From Coraliomargarita sinensis (GTDB taxonomy: Bacteria > Verrucomicrobiota > Verrucomicrobiia > Opitutales > Coraliomargaritaceae): a DNA stretch of 64,000 nt. Made by a program: the position numbers and the translations under genes. The notes below the pieces were generated by a model. The model was not told the origin of the DNA, did not search any database, and worked only from the letters and a program-made list of their open reading frames with translations. How positions within the stretch are numbered: position 1 is the first letter of the stretch; each line of letters starts with the position of its first letter. Of this stretch, positions 53,555 to 62,937 are shown piece after piece. The DNA lies in assembly GCF_003185655.1 (NCBI RefSeq), contig NZ_QHJQ01000005.1:220794-284793 (forward strand), given 5' to 3'.

Positions 53555-54883
53555 ATGAAACGACGCTCCTTCATGCATAGTATGGGCAGTGTTAGTCTGG
53601 CTCATTTATCGGGCCTAGGCTGCGCGTCACGCTCCGCATCCAGCACCAGTATCGACGCCCTCTTTCGTAGTGATAACCCTCAACTGCTAGGTTTGGCGAA
53701 ACGAGTGATGGAGAAATGCGTCCTCGACAAGGTTCGCGAACCGACCCCGCCACTGGAACGAACCTGGATCGCTCCCGGCGGTCCGCATTATCTCGGACAA
53801 TGGATTTGGGATACCATGTTCGTGGTCGATTTGATGAGTTTGATGCCGGAAAAGAAGGGCGTCATCCGTGACGTTTTTCACAATTATTGGGACTTTCAGG
53901 ACCGCTGGAACCAAACTGCACCTGACTATGCCCGGGACATGATAACTGTGGCCATTAAAACAGAGCCCCAGGAGCAACGGCAATTCTCTCAGATCCCCAT
54001 CCTCGCATGGGGCCTTGAGCGGGTATATCAAAGAAGCGGTGACAAAAAACTGGTTCGCCAATGTATCGGTCGTCTCGAAAAATGGCATGACTGGTATTGG
54101 CGCGAACGAGACCTGCATAACAACGGCCTGATCACCGTCGGCGCTTACACCGGGAAGCTCCAGCACGCTCGCTGGGAGACCTTCGATTACGAGTGCAACA
54201 TGGACGACCTGCAGATGACGCCCCACCCTTATCGCAAGGGTCCGGATGAAGGTCCGTGGTATGGGGATATCTGCGTGCCCGGAAACAACGCCTATCTCAT
54301 CATGGGCGAACGCAGCTTGATACGTTTAGCCAGGCTGGCCGGAGATGAGGCAATGGCGAAGCGACGACAGGCACATGTCGACAAAGGAGTCGAGGGCATG
54401 CGGAAATACCTTTGGGATGAAGAAGCCGGGACCTTTCTCTCTGCCAAACGTGATACGCTCGAGAAAATCCCGGTAGCCACGATCGGCAGTTGGATACCAC
54501 TCACAGCCGGCGTACCGACACAGGCAATGGCGAATCGTATGGCGGAGGTTCTATCAACTCCGGCATGGCAGACCCCACTCCCCTTGCCTACGGTTGACCG
54601 TACCGACCCCCGCTGGAAGTCGAATGCATTTTGGCGCGGCGATGTCTGGCCCTCAACTAACTATCAAATCGCATCGGGTCTGGCGGCTTACGGCCATAAC
54701 GACTTGGCCGCAAAGATTGCGGACAAGACGGTCTCGAATGCCCTCAAACACGGACTGAGTGAGCACTATGACTCAATCAGCGGGAAGCCGCTGGGTGTAC
54801 CCGACTACTCAATGGCCAGCACCATTTTAACCATGATGCTGGATGGCTTGACCGACAAGCACCGCTTGTCTCTGCGCGACTAG
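53555..54883 (+). CDS. (alpha/alpha)6-barrel glycosidase-like protein with Tat-type leader
   Basis: 442 residues from the ATG at 53555; a GTG at 53537 is an upstream alternative. The start MKRRSFMHSMGSVSLAHLSG looks like a twin-arginine signal, ending near Cys at position ~23, so a Tat-exported lipoprotein is possible. The body resembles MGH1/GH63-type toroid glycosidases: LGQWIWDTMFVVDLMSLMP with a candidate catalytic Asp, and FWRGDVWPSTNYQIASGLAAYGHNDLAAKIA. SEHYDSISGKPLGVPDYSMAST replaces the usual WSaal segment. Trehalase-like or mannosylglycerate hydrolase-like activity is possible; the substrate is unknown. It follows malQ and is convergent with ald (19 bp). Confidence 0.8.
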   Translation: MKRRSFMHSMGSVSLAHLSGLGCASRSASSTSIDALFRSDNPQLLGLAKRVMEKCVLDKVREPTPPLERTWIAPGGPHYLGQWIWDTMFVVDLMSLMPEKKGVIRDVFHNYWDFQDRWNQTAPDYARDMITVAIKTEPQEQRQFSQIPILAWGLERVYQRSGDKKLVRQCIGRLEKWHDWYWRERDLHNNGLITVGAYTGKLQHARWETFDYECNMDDLQMTPHPYRKGPDEGPWYGDICVPGNNAYLIMGERSLIRLARLAGDEAMAKRRQAHVDKGVEGMRKYLWDEEAGTFLSAKRDTLEKIPVATIGSWIPLTAGVPTQAMANRMAEVLSTPAWQTPLPLPTVDRTDPRWKSNAFWRGDVWPSTNYQIASGLAAYGHNDLAAKIADKTVSNALKHGLSEHYDSISGKPLGVPDYSMASTILTMMLDGLTDKHRLSLRD

Positions 54884-54902
54884 GCAAGAATCCCCGGTCG
54901 AG

Positions 54903-56012
54903 TTAAATGAGGTCCTTGATTGCTGTGTATGCGAGACCGTGAGCTTCAGCCACAGCTTTGCACGTCACCTTACCGGCGTAGGTATTGACGCCGGTGGCAA
55001 TTGCCCGCGAACCGGCTACCGCCTTTTCCAATCCGGAGTCTGCGATCTGAAGACCGTAAGTCAGGGTCGTGCCGGTCAGCGCAAGGGTCGAAGTGAGCGC
55101 GACCGCACCCGGCATATTGGCCACACCATAGTGCAGGATGTTATCGACCATATAGACAGGGTCATCGTGAGTAGTCGGATGAATCGTCTCGATACACCCA
55201 CCCTGGTCAACCGCGACATCCACAATGACCGAACCGGGCCGCATCATGGCCAGGTGCTCACGACGGACAAGACGGGGCGCACGGGCACCTGGGATTAGCA
55301 CTGCACCGATCAGCACATCGCACTCGGAAAGGACCTGTTCGATATTCGCTTCCGTGCTGTATAATGTGCAGATTGAAGAACCGAAAATATCATCCAGATA
55401 GGCCAGGCGCCTGGCGTTGACGTCCAGGATAGAAACATCCGCGCCGATACCCACAGCGATTTTTGCCGCGTTGGTCCCCACGACTCCCCCGCCGATAATC
55501 GCAACCTTACCGCGGCGCACACCGGGCACACCCCCCAGCAGGACGCCACCTCCGCCGTAATGCTTTTCAAGATACTTGGCACCCTCCTGCACAGAGAGAC
55601 GCCCGGCGATCTCACTCATCGGCACCAGGCAAGGCAGCGTTTTGTGCTCCTCGATGGTTTCGTAGGCAACCGCTTTGACTTTCTTTTCCAGAAGGAGGTT
55701 CGTCAAATTCTCCTCGGCGGCCAAATGTAGGTAGGTGTAAATAATCTGCCCCTCCCGCATGAGGGCGCACTCTTCCGGTTGTGGCTCCTTCACCTTAATC
55801 ACCATATCGGCTTCTGCAAATAATGCCTCCGCGTTGGGCAGTAATTTGGCCCCGACTTCCGTGTAGGCGGCATCGGAAAACCCTGCCTGTTCCCCGGCAG
55901 AACTTTCCACAAATACACTATGCCCGTGGGCCATGTAGGATTTCGCATCCGCGGGGGTTAAGCCAACCCGGTACTCATGCTTTTTTATTTCTTTGGCGAC
56001 GCCGATCTTCAT
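54903..56012 (-). CDS. ald: Alanine dehydrogenase
   Basis: 369 residues. Interconverts L-alanine and pyruvate plus ammonia with NAD+. The opening [20 protein letters not shown], the substrate-binding Lys in [12 protein letters not shown], the His in [13 protein letters not shown], and the NAD loop [20 protein letters not shown] are diagnostic. [21 protein letters not shown] is the second conserved block. Length equals the family norm (~370). It is 87 bp downstream of murJ but metabolically unrelated. Together with sdaA it gives the cell two routes between amino acids and pyruvate. Confidence 0.97.
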   Translation of the reverse strand: MKIGVAKEIKKHEYRVGLTPADAKSYMAHGHSVFVESSAGEQAGFSDAAYTEVGAKLLPNAEALFAEADMVIKVKEPQPEECALMREGQIIYTYLHLAAEENLTNLLLEKKVKAVAYETIEEHKTLPCLVPMSEIAGRLSVQEGAKYLEKHYGGGGVLLGGVPGVRRGKVAIIGGGVVGTNAAKIAVGIGADVSILDVNARRLAYLDDIFGSSICTLYSTEANIEQVLSECDVLIGAVLIPGARAPRLVRREHLAMMRPGSVIVDVAVDQGGCIETIHPTTHDDPVYMVDNILHYGVANMPGAVALTSTLALTGTTLTYGLQIADSGLEKAVAGSRAIATGVNTYAGKVTCKAVAEAHGLAYTAIKDLI

Positions 56013-56099
56013 AGGATTCGTTGCTGGTGTTTAAAGTGTCCGAAAACAGCAGGTACAATACCAATAGCTGGTAATAATCGAGTCAACAGACATCCATGA

Positions 56100-57671
56100 T
56101 CAAAGCACAACCCGTGCATCTGCCTTGGTCTTTCGCAGAAGGAGAGTCTTAAGCTGTCCGATATCCTCGAAACGAAGGAGCGTTAAAATCGTCAAATAGC
56201 TGATGACGCCGGCAGGTATGCCGCAGACGACCAAAACAGCGTTCATGATTTTATCGTTCTCGAGTACGATAAAACTCTGGCAAAGTAATATGCTGGCAAT
56301 GACGGCGCAGGCCATGACGATCGCCGCCGAACCGATCTGCAGCAGCGGCTTCATCATGTAACGCACACGTATGGCCGCCACGCTCCGTGAGAGCCCCCGC
56401 CAGAGCAAACAGGCCTGCACCATGGCGGCGATGATGTTCGCCGCGGCCAGGCCGGCGGCGCCAAAGAACTGCATCAGCAGGTAACCGCTAACCGCGTTGA
56501 TGACCAGGCAGAAACCTGCCACACGGACCGGTGAGACCATGTCTTTGCAGGCATGAAGCCCCCGCGTGGCGAACGTCGCCAGAGAATAAAACGGAAGCCC
56601 GACTGCATAGATAATCAGCAGCGGTGCGGTTGCTGCCACGTCTTCGAGATTGAAATTTCCCCAGTTGAAAAGCAGCGCCAAAATCGGCTCGGCCAGAACC
56701 AACAAGCCGACTCCGGCCGGTATCGAAATCGCCAGGATAAGCCGTACTCCCTGGTTGAATGAAATGGCAAAACCGTCTTTGTCCCGATCGGAAACGGCAC
56801 TTGCCAGCAGAGGAAAAAACACGGTAACCACAGAGATCGTAAACACGCCAAGCGGGAGCTCCATGAGCCTGCTGGCCAGGTAAAGAACGGAAACCGATGA
56901 TTCATCCAGGCTAAAAGCCAGTAATCTCGAAACCAGGATGTTGACCTGTAAAATCGCCGCCCCCATCAGGCCGGGCAGAAAGAGAGCCCACACCTGATCC
57001 AGGGATTCCGACGAATCTCTAGCCAATTTCGGCCGCCATCCCTGCCGGAAAAGATCCCAGGCCGGAAGTGCCAACTGCAGAAGCCCCCCCATTAATACGC
57101 CGCCGCAGAGAAGATGGACTACTTTTTGGTGTTCACTCCCGAAGAACCACGCCACCGCCAATGAACCGATCATGCTCAAATTGAGGAGCACGGGCGTCAG
57201 CGCCGCGGCGGCAAACCGCCCAATCACATTCAAACCAGCCGAAACGATCGCCGCCAAGCAGATGAATATCATGTAGGGAAGCAAGACCACCGATAGGTCC
57301 GCCCCGAGCATCCAACGGCCTTTCAACACCCCCAAACTATTTAACACAGCCAGAATCACGATGCCGCCGGTAACTGTGGCCAGTAAAATGGCGCAAACCC
57401 GCAGTAACACCTGATTGAAAAAGTGAAAAGCCACCTGCCTCCCCTGCTTTTTCAAAACATCGGTAAAGACCGGAACTACGGCGGAGGTCAATGCGCCCTC
57501 CCCGAGCAAGCGTCGAAAGAGATTTGGCAGGGTGAATGCCAGGATAAACGCGGAATTCCAGATACTGGTGCCCAGTGCCGCGAAGATCATGATGTCCCTG
57601 ACCAAGCCCAAAACGCGGGAGCCAATGGTACTCAGGCTAATCACGGCGATGTTACGGAAATTCTTTAGCAT
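56100..57671 (-). CDS. murJ: Lipid II flippase MurJ (MviN)
   Basis: 523 residues with about 14 membrane helices. MOP-superfamily flippase that moves undecaprenyl-linked peptidoglycan precursor across the inner membrane. NIAVISLSTIGSRVLGLVRDIMI at the start and LPNLFRRLLGEGALTSAVVPVF after the first helices are hallmark MurJ segments, holding the essential Arg and Glu residues of the central cavity. Normal length. Its start is close to that of the pta gene on the other strand (57809), so the ~140 bp between them hold divergent promoters. Confidence 0.95.
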   Translation of the reverse strand: MLKNFRNIAVISLSTIGSRVLGLVRDIMIFAALGTSIWNSAFILAFTLPNLFRRLLGEGALTSAVVPVFTDVLKKQGRQVAFHFFNQVLLRVCAILLATVTGGIVILAVLNSLGVLKGRWMLGADLSVVLLPYMIFICLAAIVSAGLNVIGRFAAAALTPVLLNLSMIGSLAVAWFFGSEHQKVVHLLCGGVLMGGLLQLALPAWDLFRQGWRPKLARDSSESLDQVWALFLPGLMGAAILQVNILVSRLLAFSLDESSVSVLYLASRLMELPLGVFTISVVTVFFPLLASAVSDRDKDGFAISFNQGVRLILAISIPAGVGLLVLAEPILALLFNWGNFNLEDVAATAPLLIIYAVGLPFYSLATFATRGLHACKDMVSPVRVAGFCLVINAVSGYLLMQFFGAAGLAAANIIAAMVQACLLWRGLSRSVAAIRVRYMMKPLLQIGSAAIVMACAVIASILLCQSFIVLENDKIMNAVLVVCGIPAGVISYLTILTLLRFEDIGQLKTLLLRKTKADARVVL

Positions 57672-57808
57672 ATTTGGCGGAGCCTGTGATAGAAACTACT
57701 TCGCAAATAATTTTGGCAATTGTATATTTTCTGCTCTTAGTCTGTTTTGTGCAGTTCATTAAGGAACTGCTCATCGCTTTCCAAATTCTTCAATCAACCA
57801 CTTTACCT

Positions 57809-58879
57809 ATGCCTCTTATTGCCAAATTAACAGAGCGCTTGAAGCGCCACCCAAAACGCGTTGTTTTTCCGGAAGGTAGCGACCCCCGCATTCTGCAGGC
57901 GGCCCGCAAATTTGCCACACGTCAGCTTGGTATCCCCATTCTGCTGGGGGACCGTGCTAAAATTAAATCGAACGCCGAGAAGCTCGACATCAGTCTGGAC
58001 AAGATACGCGTAATCGAGCCCCGCCGCAGCGATGAGTGGGATTCCTTTGTCACAAAATTCCACGGACTACGCCGATTTAAAAACTTAAAGGGCAAAGACA
58101 TCGGCGAGTATTTGGAGAATACCAATTACTTCGCCACCATGATGCTGGCGGTGTCCCAGGCCGATGCCATTGTTTCCGGCGCTACCAGCGCGGCATCGAG
58201 CGCACTACGACCATTGCTTCAGATCATCCCTCTTCAGGATGAGATTTCGACAGTCTCCTCTTTGAATATTTTTGATTTGGAAGACCCTGACACCGGAAAG
58301 GACCGGGAATTATTTCTGGCGGACTGTGCCGTCGTACCCAATCCCACCAGCGAGCAACTGCGCGATATCGCCGTCACCACCGCGGCACTCAACTACCACC
58401 TGACGAATACGCCCCCCAAGGTGGCTCTCCTCAGTTACACCAGTAAGAGCGTCACCAGTAAAAACGCGACCGTGGCGAAAATGAAGGCAGCCACGGAACT
58501 CGCCCGCAGGAAAGCAAGGGAGCTGGGAATCCCGATGGAAATCGACGGTGAACTACAGGTTGACGCGGCATTGGAAAGCTCGGTGGCCCAAGCCAAGAAG
58601 ATCGAAGGCCCCGTCGCCGGACAGGCCAACGTGCTGATTTTCCCGGATCTGCATTCGGCAAACATTGCATCCAAACTTGTCGACGTTCTGACACGGGCAA
58701 GAAACTACGGTCCGATTCTGACCGGATTAAGCAAACCTGCTGCAGAAATCAGCCGCGGTGCCACTGCCAGCGATATCTTTGGTACTGCCGTGATGGTGGC
58801 CTCACAGGCAATCGACCACAAGCTGCTCTACCCGACAGACCAGGATGAACTGAATGAGGACGTGACCAAGATTGATTAA
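57809..58879 (+). CDS. pta: Phosphate acetyltransferase, catalytic domain only
   Basis: 356 residues from the ATG at 57809; the frame is open upstream to a TTG at 57674, but that stretch reads as a stray hydrophobic segment. Converts acetyl-CoA and phosphate to acetyl phosphate. KRVVFPEGSDPRILQAARKF, ADAIVSGATSAASSALRPLLQII, VPNPTSEQLRDIAV, LLSYTSKSVTSKNATVAKM and DGELQVDAALESSVAQAKK are conserved Pta blocks. This is the short, single-domain form. The next gene (23 bp on) encodes the BioD-like and DRTGG region usually found at the N-terminus of long Pta enzymes. No ackA is in the window. Confidence 0.95.
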   Translation: MPLIAKLTERLKRHPKRVVFPEGSDPRILQAARKFATRQLGIPILLGDRAKIKSNAEKLDISLDKIRVIEPRRSDEWDSFVTKFHGLRRFKNLKGKDIGEYLENTNYFATMMLAVSQADAIVSGATSAASSALRPLLQIIPLQDEISTVSSLNIFDLEDPDTGKDRELFLADCAVVPNPTSEQLRDIAVTTAALNYHLTNTPPKVALLSYTSKSVTSKNATVAKMKAATELARRKARELGIPMEIDGELQVDAALESSVAQAKKIEGPVAGQANVLIFPDLHSANIASKLVDVLTRARNYGPILTGLSKPAAEISRGATASDIFGTAVMVASQAIDHKLLYPTDQDELNEDVTKID

Positions 58880-58902
58880 TTCCCGTACGGAATTTGAATG
58901 GT

Positions 58903-60093
58903 ATGCCTGAGCAAGACAACAAACCTGCGGTTATCTCATCGCGCAAAGAGCTGCTGACCGCTCCGAAAAACAGCTCAACCAAGCGCATCTTCATTGCGGC
59001 GACCCGCATGAACGACGGGAAGACGACAACCAGTCTGGCCTTGTTTTCCGCACTTCAGAGTATCACCGAAAAAGTCGGTTTTATCAAACCGGTCGGGCAG
59101 CGGTTCGTTGAACTGGACGGGCACCAGATTGACGAAGACTCTTTTCTTCTCAATCAAACCTTCGATGTAAAGGTACCGATACAGGCGATGAGCCCGATCG
59201 CCATTCATCACAACTTTACCCGAGAATACCTGGACAATCCGGATGAGAGTCAAGCCAAGTTGATCGATACGATGTGCCGGGCGTTTGACCGGGCGGCCTA
59301 TGAAAAAGAGTATATTATTATCGAAGGCACCGGGCACGCCGGAGTCGGATCCGTTTTCAATCTCTCGAATGCGGATGTCGCCCGGCAACTCGATGCCAAG
59401 GTGATTATTATCGCCAAAGGGGGTATCGGCAGACCCATCGATGAGATTGCCCTGAACAACGCCTTATTCAAGGCTGCGGGTGTCGAGGTGATTGGCGCGA
59501 TCATAAACAAGGTGCTCCCCAGCAAAATGGAGGACGTGCAAAAATACTGCCAAAAGGCTCTGGATCGGATGGGCATCCCCTTGTTGGGATGTTTGCCCGT
59601 GGAAAAACAACTGACCCGCCCGAACTTAAGCCAGATTGTTGAAGAAGTGAACGGTCGCTGGATTAACGGCCACGAGCACGGACACCGGGAGCGCATCAAC
59701 CGGGTGATCATCGGGGCTATGGCCGCGAAAGGACTGCTCGATCTGTTGCAACGGGGCACACTTATCATCACACCCGGGGACCGTGAGGATATCATTTTAT
59801 CTGCGATCGCGGCGGAGGGAGTGACCACAGAGCGTACGATTTCCGGGATTATCCTCACCCGTAACGTCCTCCCCCATCCCAAGCTGATGGAGATGATCGC
59901 CAAAACGAGAATCCCCGTCGTTGTGTGCAGTGATGAGAGCTATAAAGTGGCTTCTCTGGTCAATAACATGACCGTAAAGACTCAACCCGAGGACGAAGAT
60001 AAAATTCCTATTATTAAGGACCTGATAAAAAAGAACATCGATATGCAGGCGATCCAAGATGCATTTGATTCGCGACCCGATGTGAACCCTTAA
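58903..60093 (+). CDS. Stand-alone BioD-like/DRTGG protein (regulatory half of a long Pta)
   Basis: 396 residues from the ATG at 58903; a TTG at 58894 is an unlikely alternative. Residues ~30-245 form a P-loop domain like dethiobiotin synthetase, with FIAATRMNDGKTTTSLAL (Walker A) and IIIEGTGHAGVGSVF. Residues ~265-375 match the DRTGG domain, with LIITPGDREDIILSAIAA and GIILTRN. This pair is the known N-terminal module of long phosphate acetyltransferases such as E. coli Pta, where it senses metabolites and sets oligomer state. Here it is a separate gene downstream of the catalytic subunit, in reversed order relative to the fused protein. I infer it binds and regulates the Pta encoded just upstream. 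Confidence 0.88.
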   Translation: MPEQDNKPAVISSRKELLTAPKNSSTKRIFIAATRMNDGKTTTSLALFSALQSITEKVGFIKPVGQRFVELDGHQIDEDSFLLNQTFDVKVPIQAMSPIAIHHNFTREYLDNPDESQAKLIDTMCRAFDRAAYEKEYIIIEGTGHAGVGSVFNLSNADVARQLDAKVIIIAKGGIGRPIDEIALNNALFKAAGVEVIGAIINKVLPSKMEDVQKYCQKALDRMGIPLLGCLPVEKQLTRPNLSQIVEEVNGRWINGHEHGHRERINRVIIGAMAAKGLLDLLQRGTLIITPGDREDIILSAIAAEGVTTERTISGIILTRNVLPHPKLMEMIAKTRIPVVVCSDESYKVASLVNNMTVKTQPEDEDKIPIIKDLIKKNIDMQAIQDAFDSRPDVNP

Positions 60094-60111
60094 CGTGATA
60101 ACAATAAAATC

Positions 60112-60348
60112 ATGCCAAAAAAAACCAAACCAACTTTTGAGGAGGCCGTACAGCGCCTCGAAGAACTGATTGAGTCCATGGAAGACGGCAGTTCCCCATT
60201 GACCGAATTGGTTGCGAAATACGAGGAAGGCTCTAAGCTTTTGAAGGAATGCCAGTCACAACTACAAGAGGCGGAACTGAAAATCGAAAAGCTCAATTTG
60301 AAGACGGGTGAACCTGAACCATTCAGCAGCGAGGAGGAGGAAAGCTAG
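60112..60348 (+). CDS. xseB: Exodeoxyribonuclease VII small subunit
   Basis: 78 residues. Partner of XseA in the nuclease that degrades single-stranded DNA. The conserved core is TFEEAVQRLEELIESMEDG then LTELVAKYEEGSKLLKECQ, two helices, followed by an acidic Glu/Ser tail. Length is typical (~75-80). It lies 18 bp after the DRTGG gene and 17 bp before dxs; xseB-dxs neighbours are common in bacteria. xseA is not in the window. Confidence 0.95.
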   Translation: MPKKTKPTFEEAVQRLEELIESMEDGSSPLTELVAKYEEGSKLLKECQSQLQEAELKIEKLNLKTGEPEPFSSEEEES

Positions 60349-60365
60349 GGCGATCTTATTTTAAT

Positions 60366-62273
60366 ATGTCACTGCTTGAACAGATACAATCCCCTGAGGA
60401 CGTAAAAAAGCTCGATTACGCAGAGTTACCTGCACTCGCTCAGGAGATTCGAGAGCGAATTATTGCCACAACATCGAAGAATGGAGGTCACATCGGTCCA
60501 AATCTTGGTGTTGTCGAGCTGACGATTGGGCTGCACCGGGTATTTAACACCCCGAAGGATAAGTTTGTCTTCGACGTTTCCCACCAGGGCTACGTGCACA
60601 AGCTGCTCACAGGGCGCAATGGCGAGTCTTTTGACAAAATTCGTCTCAACGACGGGGTTAGTGGTTTTCTTTCCCGACACGAAAGCGAGCATGACGCATT
60701 CGGAGCGGGCCACGCCGGGACTGCACTTTCGGCCGCTCTCGGCATGGCCAAAGCGCGGGATTTAAACGGTACGGATGAGCACGTGGTCGCACTCTGTGGC
60801 GACGCCGCATTTACCTGTGGGATTACCATGGAAGCGCTGAACAACGTGGCCAGCACGACAAAGCGCATGATCATCATCCTGAACGATAACAAATGGTCGA
60901 TTGCGAAAAACGTTGGCGCCCTCCCCCGTTACTTCAACGAGCTGATCACCAATCCGGTCTACAACCGTCTTAACGACGATATCGAACAACTGCTGCATAA
61001 GGTTCCGGGCGGCGAATCACTGATCAACTTCGGCTCCAAGTGGAAAAAGGAAACCAAGGATTTTTTTGTATCCTCCTCGCTTTTTGAAAAGTTTGATGTC
61101 CGCTACATCGGCCCGATCGACGGTCATGATTTAAAACAAGTTGAGCATTACCTGGAGTTCGCCAAGCAAGCGGAACAGCCCGTTCTGCTGCATGTGCTGA
61201 CCACAAAGGGCAAAGGATATGACGTCGCGCTGGAGAGTCCGGAACGCTTTCATGGTGCCAGCCCATTTGATGTGAAAACCGGCCGCGGGACACCTTCACC
61301 GGCAGGTACCCCACCAAAATATCAGGACGTGATGGGACAAACCCTGGTTAAACTGGCCAAAGAAGACACAAAAGTTGTCGGCATAACCGCGGCCATGCCT
61401 TCCGGAACCGGGCTCAATATCCTGGAAAAAGAGCTACCGGAACAATTTTTCGACGTGGGCATCGCGGAAGAGCACGCGGCCCTGTTTGCCGCGGGCATGG
61501 CCACGAATGGACAACACCCGGTCTGCGCGATCTATTCCACCTTCCTGCAGCGCGCATACGACCAGATAATCCATGATATTGCCCTGCAAAATCTTCCCGT
61601 ACTCTTCTGCATGGATCGCGCGGGCTTATCCCCTAACGATGGTGCGACCCACCACGGTGTCTTTGATATTGCTTACCTTCGCTGCGTGCCCGGCGCTTTG
61701 ATGATGGCGCCCGCGAATGAGGACGAACTTGCTGACATGATGGCTACGGGGCTTCGCTGGCAGGGGCCGGCATTCATCCGTTACCCGCGTGGAAATGCGG
61801 CAGGCGTCCCGATGAAGCACTTCCCCGAACCCATTGAGGTCGGAAAATCAAAACGTATTCAATCCGGGAACGATATCGATATTTGGGCCCTTGGTACCAT
61901 GCTGGCGGATGCCGAAAAGGTGGCCGCCCGACTGAGCGAACATGGAATCACGGCCGGGGTGGTGAACGCCCGCTTTGCCAAGCCGCTTGATCACGACGCG
62001 TTACGCGAATCGGCCAAAGCTCATTCACTGATTGTCACCATGGAGGACCACGTCGTCACCGGAGGTTTTGGCACAGGTTTGGCCGAGGCGCTGTTGGATT
62101 TGGATGTGTCCTGCCCGGTCTTACGCATTGGCTGGCCCGACGAATTTGTTGAACACGGAAGTTCCGTGAGTAGCTTGAGAGAAGCTTACGGGCTCAACAA
62201 TGAAGCCATTACCGAGCGTATTATCCACCGCCTCAGGAAGATGAGTTCAGCTGATGTCGACATCAGTAAATGA
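60366..62273 (+). CDS. dxs: 1-deoxy-D-xylulose-5-phosphate synthase
   Basis: 635 residues. Thiamine-diphosphate enzyme that joins pyruvate and glyceraldehyde 3-phosphate, the first step of the MEP pathway and a source for thiamine and pyridoxal. TSKNGGHIGPNLGVVELTIGLH opens the protein. The ThDP-binding pair is ALCGDAAFTCG and ILNDNKWSIAKNVGA; the usual GDGA is GDAA here, a variant I recall from Chlamydiae. DVGIAEEHAALFAAGMA and FCMDRAGLSPNDGATHHGVFD are in the pyrimidine and transketolase domains. It ends 14 bp from the convergent sufT. dxr is at 39.2 kb. Confidence 0.97.
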   Translation: MSLLEQIQSPEDVKKLDYAELPALAQEIRERIIATTSKNGGHIGPNLGVVELTIGLHRVFNTPKDKFVFDVSHQGYVHKLLTGRNGESFDKIRLNDGVSGFLSRHESEHDAFGAGHAGTALSAALGMAKARDLNGTDEHVVALCGDAAFTCGITMEALNNVASTTKRMIIILNDNKWSIAKNVGALPRYFNELITNPVYNRLNDDIEQLLHKVPGGESLINFGSKWKKETKDFFVSSSLFEKFDVRYIGPIDGHDLKQVEHYLEFAKQAEQPVLLHVLTTKGKGYDVALESPERFHGASPFDVKTGRGTPSPAGTPPKYQDVMGQTLVKLAKEDTKVVGITAAMPSGTGLNILEKELPEQFFDVGIAEEHAALFAAGMATNGQHPVCAIYSTFLQRAYDQIIHDIALQNLPVLFCMDRAGLSPNDGATHHGVFDIAYLRCVPGALMMAPANEDELADMMATGLRWQGPAFIRYPRGNAAGVPMKHFPEPIEVGKSKRIQSGNDIDIWALGTMLADAEKVAARLSEHGITAGVVNARFAKPLDHDALRESAKAHSLIVTMEDHVVTGGFGTGLAEALLDLDVSCPVLRIGWPDEFVEHGSSVSSLREAYGLNNEAITERIIHRLRKMSSADVDISK

Positions 62274-62287
62274 GGGCAGTTACAGCC

Positions 62288-62857
62288 CTACTCGATGCCC
62301 AACTTCTTGCGTCCTTCTTCCGAGATCATGTGGGGCGTCCAGGGCGGGTCCCAGACGATGTCCACTTTAGCCTCAGCAATCTTATTGAGTGACTCGATGT
62401 TGTTTTTGACATCCTCTGCGATCACAGGGCCCATTCCGCACCCCTGAGCGGTCAGGGTCATTTTAACCTGCACGCTGTGGCGGCCGTCATCCGAAGCGGG
62501 CTCACTTATCTGCAAGTCGTAGATGAGGCCCAAATCGACGACGTTGACGGGGATCTCCGGGTCGAAACAACCTTTCATCGCTTCCCAAACATGGTCCTCG
62601 CTAAATGGTTCATCGGAGGGCGTCTTGGCCTCTTTACTGGACTGTTCGTTGAGTGCTGCCCGGGTCGTGTCTCCAAGTGCATCCAAATCTTTGCCGTCAA
62701 TGCGGTATAAGCCTTGATCCGTGCGAATCGTTACCGAGCCACCTAGAGCTTGGGAAATAATGACCCGCGTTCCAGCTGGGAGCGTATGCTCGTCGCCGGA
62801 TGGAATCATCGTTGCGCTGGTGTCGCGGATCAGTTGTATCTCACCGTCTAAACTCAT
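62288..62857 (-). CDS. sufT: Fe-S assembly protein SufT (MIP18/DUF59 with N-terminal extension)
   Basis: 189 residues. Residues ~1-75 are the SufT-specific beta-rich N-domain (IPSGDEHTLPAGTRVIISQA, GSVTIRTDQGLYRIDGKD). Residues ~85-189 are the MIP18/DUF59 domain: VWEAMKGCFDPEIPVNVVDLGLIYD, MTLTAQGCGMGPVIAEDV with its conserved Cys, and VDIVWDPPWTPHMISEEGRKKLGI. SufT helps mature Fe-S proteins. No suf operon is in the window, so it works away from its partners here. A weak hairpin (AGGGC/GCCCT, 62273-62289) lies between it and dxs. Confidence 0.92.
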   Translation of the reverse strand: MSLDGEIQLIRDTSATMIPSGDEHTLPAGTRVIISQALGGSVTIRTDQGLYRIDGKDLDALGDTTRAALNEQSSKEAKTPSDEPFSEDHVWEAMKGCFDPEIPVNVVDLGLIYDLQISEPASDDGRHSVQVKMTLTAQGCGMGPVIAEDVKNNIESLNKIAEAKVDIVWDPPWTPHMISEEGRKKLGIE

Positions 62858-62937
62858 GCTGGGAGCATCGCAAACAACGTGACTCTGTCAAACTATGTTA
62901 ACCCGTCAGCTAGCACCCGAGAAATGATGGATGCTGT

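Noticed and set aside
57674..57808. N-terminal hydrophobic extension of pta from a TTG codon
   Set aside because: The hydrophobic stretch is not found in Pta proteins and the ATG at 57809 gives the family start; a separate SecG-like peptide is not supported because no stop separates it.
62273..62289. Small hairpin between dxs and sufT as terminator
   Set aside because: Only a 5-bp stem with no T-tract, overlapping the sufT stop codon.
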